Assembly: GCA_029935255.1 (NCBI GenBank)
Contig: JAOZKS010000001.1
Location: forward strand, 1-36,261
DNA length: 36,261 nucleotides
Direction of reading: 5' to 3'
Source of the DNA: Pontiella sp.
GTDB lineage: Bacteria; Verrucomicrobiota; Kiritimatiellia; Kiritimatiellales; Pontiellaceae
Positions within the stretch are counted from its first letter, which is position 1. Each line of letters starts with the position of its first letter. Under the pieces are notes generated by a model that searched no databases, had not been told where the DNA came from, and was given only the letters and a program-made list of their open reading frames with translations. The position numbers and the translations under genes were made by a program. Below, in pieces: positions 33,046 to 36,261 of this stretch.

Positions 33046-33924
33046 ATGAAAACAAAATCAATCATCACCGGCCTGCTAGCGACACTGGTCGTCGGCAGTG
33101 CGTCCGCCGCAAAAACAAAGCTCGTTCCCCCGACCGAACAGGAAATCAAAAAAATCGAACAGGCCTTGCCCGCCACGGCTCCAGCCAAAACATCCAAACC
33201 CCGGAAGATCCTGCTCTTCTCCCGTTGCGACGGCTTTGTGCATAAATCCATCCCCATCGGCATCAAATCGATGGAAATGCTCGGCGAAAAAACTGGAGCC
33301 TACACCACCGAACACAGCACCGAACTAGAGGCCTTCACAACCGAAAACCTCGCGCGTTTCGATGCCATCCTGTTCCTCAGCACCACCAAGCTCAACCCTG
33401 CGCCCGAGCAAAAAAAGGCACTGCTCGACTTTGCCCGCAGCGGAAAAGGCATTATCGGCATCCATGCCGCCAGCGATAATTTCTATGAATGGGAAGAGGG
33501 CGCGGCCATGATCGGCGGCCTCTTCTGCGGCCATCCATGGACCAAAAGCTGCACCGTGCAAATCAAACTCGACGAGCCCGACCACCCCATCAATGCCTGT
33601 TTCCACGGGCAGCCCTTCAAGATCAAAGACGAGATCTACCAGTTCAAAGATCCCTACTCCCGCGAAAAACAGCGCGTCCTCACCAGCCTCGACATGAACG
33701 ACCCCGACACCCAGGCCGTCAAGGGCGGAAACGCCGCAAAGATCGTCCGCACCGATAACGACTTTGGCATCACCTGGATCAAGCGCGAAGGCCAAGGCCG
33801 CGTCTTCTACTGCTCCCTCGGCCACAACAGCGAAATCTTCTGGAACCCCGCCGTCCTCCAACACTACCTCGCCGGCATCCAGTATGCTCTTGGCGACTAC
33901 GATGTGCCCGATCAGGTCAAATAA
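33046..33924 (+). CDS. Secreted ThuA-like protein
   Basis: A 292-residue protein with a signal peptide (1-21, LVVGSASA) and a ThuA domain: KILLFSRCDGFVHKSIPIG (54-72), then FDAILFLSTTKL and GIIGIHAASDNFYEWE (135-150), the family's glutamine-amidotransferase-like fold. ThuA takes part in trehalose use with the dehydrogenase ThuB, and the family is often found with Gfo/Idh/MocA genes in the PVC group. The signal peptide makes it periplasmic, unlike the neighbouring enzymes, so it may act on the sugar before uptake. The start lies 19 nt after the previous stop; the ribosome site is weak. Confidence 0.9.
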   Translation: MKTKSIITGLLATLVVGSASAAKTKLVPPTEQEIKKIEQALPATAPAKTSKPRKILLFSRCDGFVHKSIPIGIKSMEMLGEKTGAYTTEHSTELEAFTTENLARFDAILFLSTTKLNPAPEQKKALLDFARSGKGIIGIHAASDNFYEWEEGAAMIGGLFCGHPWTKSCTVQIKLDEPDHPINACFHGQPFKIKDEIYQFKDPYSREKQRVLTSLDMNDPDTQAVKGGNAAKIVRTDNDFGITWIKREGQGRVFYCSLGHNSEIFWNPAVLQHYLAGIQYALGDYDVPDQVK

Positions 33925-33960
33925 CCCTCTCGTACAACCGTCATCACCTATGGAGTTAAT

Positions 33961-35319
33961 ATGAATCAAACACTCTCCCGCCAACACTTTCTATCCCAAA
34001 CAGCCTTAGCCGCGGGGGCAGCTTGGTCGTTGCCGCGATTTTCCATTGGAAAGCCCGGGGAATCTGCCAATGAAAAACTCAACGTGGCGGTCATTGGCCT
34101 TGGAGGCATGGGCGCCTACGCAGTCAGAGAAGCCGCCAAACAGAATCTGGTGGCCTTCTGCGATGTCGATGACAACCGCGCAAGCAAAGCCTATGAAGCA
34201 CACCCGGATGTTCCCCGGTTCAGAGACTTCCGAGCCATGCTGGACAAGCACCACAAGGAGATCGATGCGGTGCTAATCTCCACCCCCGACCACACCCATT
34301 TCCCGGCGGCCATGGCATCGATGGAGCTTGGAAAACATGTTTTTGTGCAAAAGCCTTTGGCGCACGACATCTGGCAGCTTCGCACCCTGCAAAAGGCGGC
34401 CCAATACTACAACGTCCAAACAGTAATGGGAAATCAGGGTCACTGCTCCACAGGCATCCGCCAAATCAAAGAATGGTATGATGCCGGACTTTTGGGCGAT
34501 GTGACCGAAATCCATGCATGGACTAACCGGATTTACCCGCAATGGCTGTTTCCAAAAGACCAGTATCCTCCCGCAAAACAACCGGTTCCAGAAAGCCTGG
34601 ACTGGAATGGCTGGTTAGGACCCGCCACCGAACGGGACTACAACAAATGCTACCTTCCCCAAAATTGGCGGGTGTGGTGGGATTTCGGGATAGGTGCCTT
34701 AGGCGATATTGGGTGCCACCTACTAGATGCCCCGTTTTGGGCACTGGATCTGACCGGCCCCGTTTCCGTACAGGCCGAAGCGGAAGATTTCCACGAGTAT
34801 ATATCACCCACATCAGGAAGCATCACCTTCACGTTTCCGAAACGCGGCAACAAAGCACCGCTGACCCTCAAATGGTATGAAGGCGGAAAAATGCCACCCA
34901 AGCCAGAAGGCTTCGACTTTTCGGAAAAACTGCCTACCAACGGCATCCTTATGGTCGGCACCAAAAACACCTTCTACCATTCCGGCATACGCCCCAACCA
35001 GCCGATGCTCGTCATGTCCCGCAAGGATTGGCATGAGTTTCGCCAAACGGAACTTCCCCCGGAAAGCATTCCGCGCAGTGAAACTAAACATCCCATCGGC
35101 GAACTCTATGCCGCCATCAAAGGGGGGCCGCAACCAGGATCCAACTTCGACTATGCAGCTCCGCTGTCGGAAATGTGCTCCCTCGGCGCGATCGCCCTGC
35201 GTACTGGAAAGAAACTGGATTATGATCCCAAGGCCATGTCGTTCAAAAACGCTAGCCTTAACCGCTACATCAAGGATCCGGTTCGCAAGGGCTGGGAATA
35301 TGGAGAGAAGCTCTGGTGA
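33961..35319 (+). CDS. Exported Gfo/Idh/MocA protein (Tat-like signal)
   Basis: A 452-residue protein with an N-terminus SRQHFLSQTALAAGAAWSL, similar to a Tat signal but with a single Arg, so the export route is uncertain. The Rossmann motif is GLGGMG (46-51). The normal EKP catalytic motif reads VQKPLAHD (about 126-133), with Gln for Glu. The block NQGHCSTGIRQIKEW (about 157-171) and GDIGCHLLD are typical of exported family members, some of which are NAD-dependent glycosidases (GH109). GGAG lies 6 nt before the ATG. It is 36 nt after ThuA and may belong to the same operon. Sugar substrate unknown. Confidence 0.9.
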   Translation: MNQTLSRQHFLSQTALAAGAAWSLPRFSIGKPGESANEKLNVAVIGLGGMGAYAVREAAKQNLVAFCDVDDNRASKAYEAHPDVPRFRDFRAMLDKHHKEIDAVLISTPDHTHFPAAMASMELGKHVFVQKPLAHDIWQLRTLQKAAQYYNVQTVMGNQGHCSTGIRQIKEWYDAGLLGDVTEIHAWTNRIYPQWLFPKDQYPPAKQPVPESLDWNGWLGPATERDYNKCYLPQNWRVWWDFGIGALGDIGCHLLDAPFWALDLTGPVSVQAEAEDFHEYISPTSGSITFTFPKRGNKAPLTLKWYEGGKMPPKPEGFDFSEKLPTNGILMVGTKNTFYHSGIRPNQPMLVMSRKDWHEFRQTELPPESIPRSETKHPIGELYAAIKGGPQPGSNFDYAAPLSEMCSLGAIALRTGKKLDYDPKAMSFKNASLNRYIKDPVRKGWEYGEKLW

Positions 35320-35551
35320 AAACCGCAAGACGCCAAGCCGTTTTTCATACAAGCTCTGGCGTTGATTCTACAAGACATAGGTTGGTAAGTGGCTTATGTT
35401 CCTCGACATAAATACAAGAAAGACCGATCACTCCACCCCTCGAAAACAAACGAAGGAAAGGGCGGTTGTTTTTTGTTGAACCAGCTACCCAAACACGATA
35501 GAAAAACAATTTGTTATCTTTATTCACAAATACGCTCGGGGGATATTAGAC
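35320..35551 (+). other. Intergenic region upstream of the last gene
   Basis: 232 nt with no gene. It carries the second copy of the candidate AraC operator (35367-35386), a weak degenerate repeat at 35319-35340 and an AT-rich stretch before the ribosome site of the next gene. Confidence 0.5.
35367..35386 (+). promoter_or_regulatory. Candidate operator of the PAS-AraC regulator (site 2)
   Basis: TCTACAAGACATAGGTTGGT, in the space before the final gene, differs from site 1 only at positions 13-14. It is in the same orientation relative to the downstream gene as site 1 is to the MFS operon, which suggests co-regulation. Confidence 0.55.
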
Positions 35552-36261
35552 ATGGAACTGAACAGAACTCAATTTATGCAAACGGCCGCCATCGCCGGAA
35601 CCATGCTGGCCTCGCTAAAGGCGCGCGCGATTGAAAACGCCGAACTCTCAGCAAAGAAAAAACCGGATCAGCTCAATATTGCGCTGATCGGTGCAGGTGC
35701 TCAGGGCCGTATCCTGACCGAATCCTGCCTACGCATTCCAGGCATTCGGTTCGTTGCCATCTGCGATATCTGGAACTATTCCCAACGCTATTCGGAACGC
35801 TACCTCAAAAAATATGGCCACGACGTCACCGTTTACGAGGACTACAAGGAACTCCTCGCCAACGAGAAAGAGAAGCTCGATGCGGTCGTCGTCGCCTCCC
35901 CCGACTGGATGCATGCCGAGCATGCCAACGCCTGCATGAACGCCGGCCTCGACGTCTATTGCGAAAAAGAGATGTCGAACACGCTCGAAAAAGCCGCGAG
36001 CATGGTGCACACCGCCAAGGAAACCGGCAAACTGCTGCAGATCGGCCACCAACGCCGCTCCAACCCACGCTATATCCACGCCATCGAAAAACTCATCCAC
36101 GATGAAAAACTGCTCGGCACCGTCACCACAGCCACTGCACAGTGGAACCGCGCCAAGGCCGACGATATCGGCTGGCCATCAAAATATGAAATGGACGCCA
36201 CCACGCTCGACAAATATGGCTACAACTCCATGACCGAGTTCCGCAACTGGCGCTGGTACAA
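35552..36261 (+). CDS. Exported Gfo/Idh/MocA protein, partial
   Basis: 236 complete codons before the window edge. The N-terminus MELNRTQFMQTAAIAGTMLA resembles a Tat-type or general signal. The Rossmann motif is GAGAQG (47-52). The catalytic EKP reads CEKEMSNT, with Glu replacing Pro, and QIGHQRRSNPRY follows, both typical of a separate exported branch that often has an extended C-terminal domain. The ATG at 35552 has GGGGGA upstream. The candidate AraC site lies about 165 nt upstream. Its end lies outside the window. Confidence 0.85.
   Translation, partial: MELNRTQFMQTAAIAGTMLASLKARAIENAELSAKKKPDQLNIALIGAGAQGRILTESCLRIPGIRFVAICDIWNYSQRYSERYLKKYGHDVTVYEDYKELLANEKEKLDAVVVASPDWMHAEHANACMNAGLDVYCEKEMSNTLEKAASMVHTAKETGKLLQIGHQRRSNPRYIHAIEKLIHDEKLLGTVTTATAQWNRAKADDIGWPSKYEMDATTLDKYGYNSMTEFRNWRWY

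Noticed and set aside
33325..33987. A 220-codon minus-strand frame opposite the ThuA gene
   Set aside because: Val/Glu/Gly/Asp-rich sequence typical of a shadow frame, antisense to a well-supported gene.

Overview
The window looks like a piece of a marine or sediment bacterial chromosome from the PVC superphylum, most likely a Kiritimatiellota (Pontiella-like) organism. This rests on gene content only: a formylglycine-type sulfatase, four Gfo/Idh/MocA oxidoreductases (two with export-type N-termini), a ThuA protein, PEP-CTERM proteins, a formylglycine-enzyme-like PEP-CTERM protein and PEGA proteins. A Planctomycete or Lentisphaerota relative cannot be excluded. No rRNA, tRNA, CRISPR array or intact transposon was seen.

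Region 1 (1-11.45 kb, all minus strand) is a surface-polysaccharide and secreted-protein region. It holds a secreted beta-helix (pectate-lyase-like) protein cut by the window edge, a GT-B glycosyltransferase, a Wzz/BY-kinase chain-length regulator, a PEP-CTERM protein with a formylglycine-enzyme fold, a beta-barrel outer-membrane protein, a Wza-like export lipoprotein, and a three-gene unit (five-repeat Ig-like protein, 98-residue secreted protein, Gly-rich lipoprotein). A textbook sigma-54 promoter precedes that unit. No exosortase is present, so the sorting enzyme for the PEP-CTERM proteins must lie elsewhere.

Region 2 (11.3-12.07 kb) is a 737-nt stretch with no convincing gene. Region 3 (12-15.6 kb, minus) holds RsgA, a hotdog thioesterase and an AMP-binding acyl-CoA synthetase in one tight cluster, plus a small HicB-like protein. 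Region 4 (15.8-20.3 kb, minus) is a four-gene operon: a TolQ/ExbB/MotA-type channel subunit with a roughly 200-residue coiled-coil tail, a single-span ExbD/MotB-like partner, a multi-PEGA lipoprotein and a secreted double-CxxC protein. It looks like an ion-driven envelope machine that I do not recognise as any named system. Region 5 (20.5-24.6 kb) holds apt, hslO (Hsp33), an RluA-type pseudouridine synthase, a second PEP-CTERM protein and an unknown membrane-anchored protein, with a long inverted repeat between the last two.

Region 6 (24.7-36.3 kb, mostly plus) is carbohydrate catabolism: a secreted sulfatase, a metallophosphoesterase, a Gfo/Idh/MocA protein with a Cys cluster, a PAS-AraC regulator, and a divergent operon of MFS transporter, Gfo/Idh/MocA oxidoreductase, TIM-barrel isomerase/epimerase and ThuA protein, followed by two exported Gfo/Idh/MocA proteins. 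An 18/20-identical motif lies in front of both the MFS operon and the last gene, a candidate binding site for the AraC regulator. The likely logic is that sulfated or unusual sugars are released outside, imported by the MFS protein, oxidised and isomerised by the dehydrogenase, epimerase and ThuA set, under AraC control.
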